Source of the DNA: Clostridia bacterium
Lineage (GTDB): Bacteria; Bacillota; Clostridia; Peptostreptococcales; Anaerovoracaceae
Direction of reading: 5' to 3'
Assembly (NCBI GenBank): GCA_024403215.1
Contig: JAKSSJ010000052.1
Location: 1-6,744 of the forward strand
Length of the DNA stretch: 6,744 nucleotides
Below the pieces are notes generated by a model. The model saw only the letters and a list, made by a program, of their open reading frames with translations. It was not told the origin of the DNA and searched no databases. Both the position numbers and the translations under genes were made by a program. Below are positions 6,585-6,744 of this stretch, in pieces. Every line of letters begins with the position of its first letter. The stretch's first letter is position 1.

Positions 6585-6744
6585 CTATTCTGTAGGTGTC
6601 CGTCTTCTGATGATATTTACAGCTATGATACCGGTGAATATCATCACGAAGCCGACGTAGTCGAACCACTGAAGGGATTCGTGAAGGAGAACCGCGCCGC
6701 TGACTATCGCGATGACGGTCATGATAGGCATGAGGATGGTCGCG
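6585..6744 (-). CDS. EamA/DMT-family transporter, C-terminal fragment
   Basis: Only the last 52 codons lie in the window; the gene continues past the right edge. The frame enters at 6743 and ends with TAG at 6587-6585. Two hydrophobic segments are visible: ATILMPIMTVIAIVSGAVLL (1-20) and WFDYVGFVMIFTGIIAVNII (26-45), joined by the short HESLQ loop and ending in a basic RRRTPTE tail. The P..T....LL.E.L....G...I..GI..N pattern is typical of the last two helices of EamA-type drug/metabolite exporters in the inner membrane. A small multidrug-resistance protein is a less likely alternative. The substrate cannot be told. By hand count 34 of 52 codons end in G or C, a bias unlike the A/T-ending genes to the left. 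The gene has its own terminator, so it is a separate unit from the apbE-to-rnhB cluster. Confidence 0.72.
   Translation of the reverse strand, partial: ATILMPIMTVIAIVSGAVLLHESLQWFDYVGFVMIFTGIIAVNIIRRRTPTE

Overview
This 6.7 kb window comes from a moderately AT-rich bacterial chromosome. Every gene I can support reads on the minus strand, so genes run from the right edge to the left edge. The protein families (two peptidase-U32 type RNA hydroxylases, an AlaA-type aminotransferase, RNase HII with a long N-terminal extension, an ApbE flavin transferase) and the strong Shine-Dalgarno sites suggest an anaerobic Firmicute of class Clostridia, perhaps Lachnospirales. That placement is inference from sequence style only.

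Layout in transcription order. (1) The last 52 codons of an EamA/DMT-type transporter enter from the right edge and end in a strong intrinsic terminator. (2) An ApbE-like flavin transferase follows directly; its recognisable coding frame runs upstream to the terminator without a standard start codon, so it looks 5'-truncated. (3) A TrhP-like tRNA U34 hydroxylase. (4) A small protein with an N-terminal membrane or signal segment and a compact domain that resembles C-terminal toxin-type domains. (5) An AlaA-like alanine aminotransferase. (6 and 7) An RlhA-like U32 protein encoded as two genes overlapping by ATGA: an N-terminal U32 plus DUF3656-like half and a C-terminal half with a cysteine cluster. 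(8) rnhB, RNase HII, which ends just before a perfect bidirectional terminator. Beyond that lies a perfect 27-bp palindrome near the left edge.

The six genes from the apbE-like gene to rnhB are separated by 14, 10, 33, 0 (or 3), -4 and -1 bp, so they very likely form one transcription unit. Three of its protein-coding loci encode two U32 enzymes, which in studied bacteria hydroxylate RNA (tRNA uridine 34 and 23S rRNA cytidine 2501); RNase HII removes ribonucleotides from DNA. The common theme is therefore nucleic-acid housekeeping, with the aminotransferase and flavin transferase as less obvious partners. No clear promoter was found in the stretch between the upstream terminator and the apbE-like gene.

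The points most worth a second look are the two-gene RlhA, the decapitated apbE next to a terminator, the anchored toxin-like small protein, and the 27-bp palindrome. I see no phage, CRISPR, transposase or RNA gene, and no clearly new multi-gene system.
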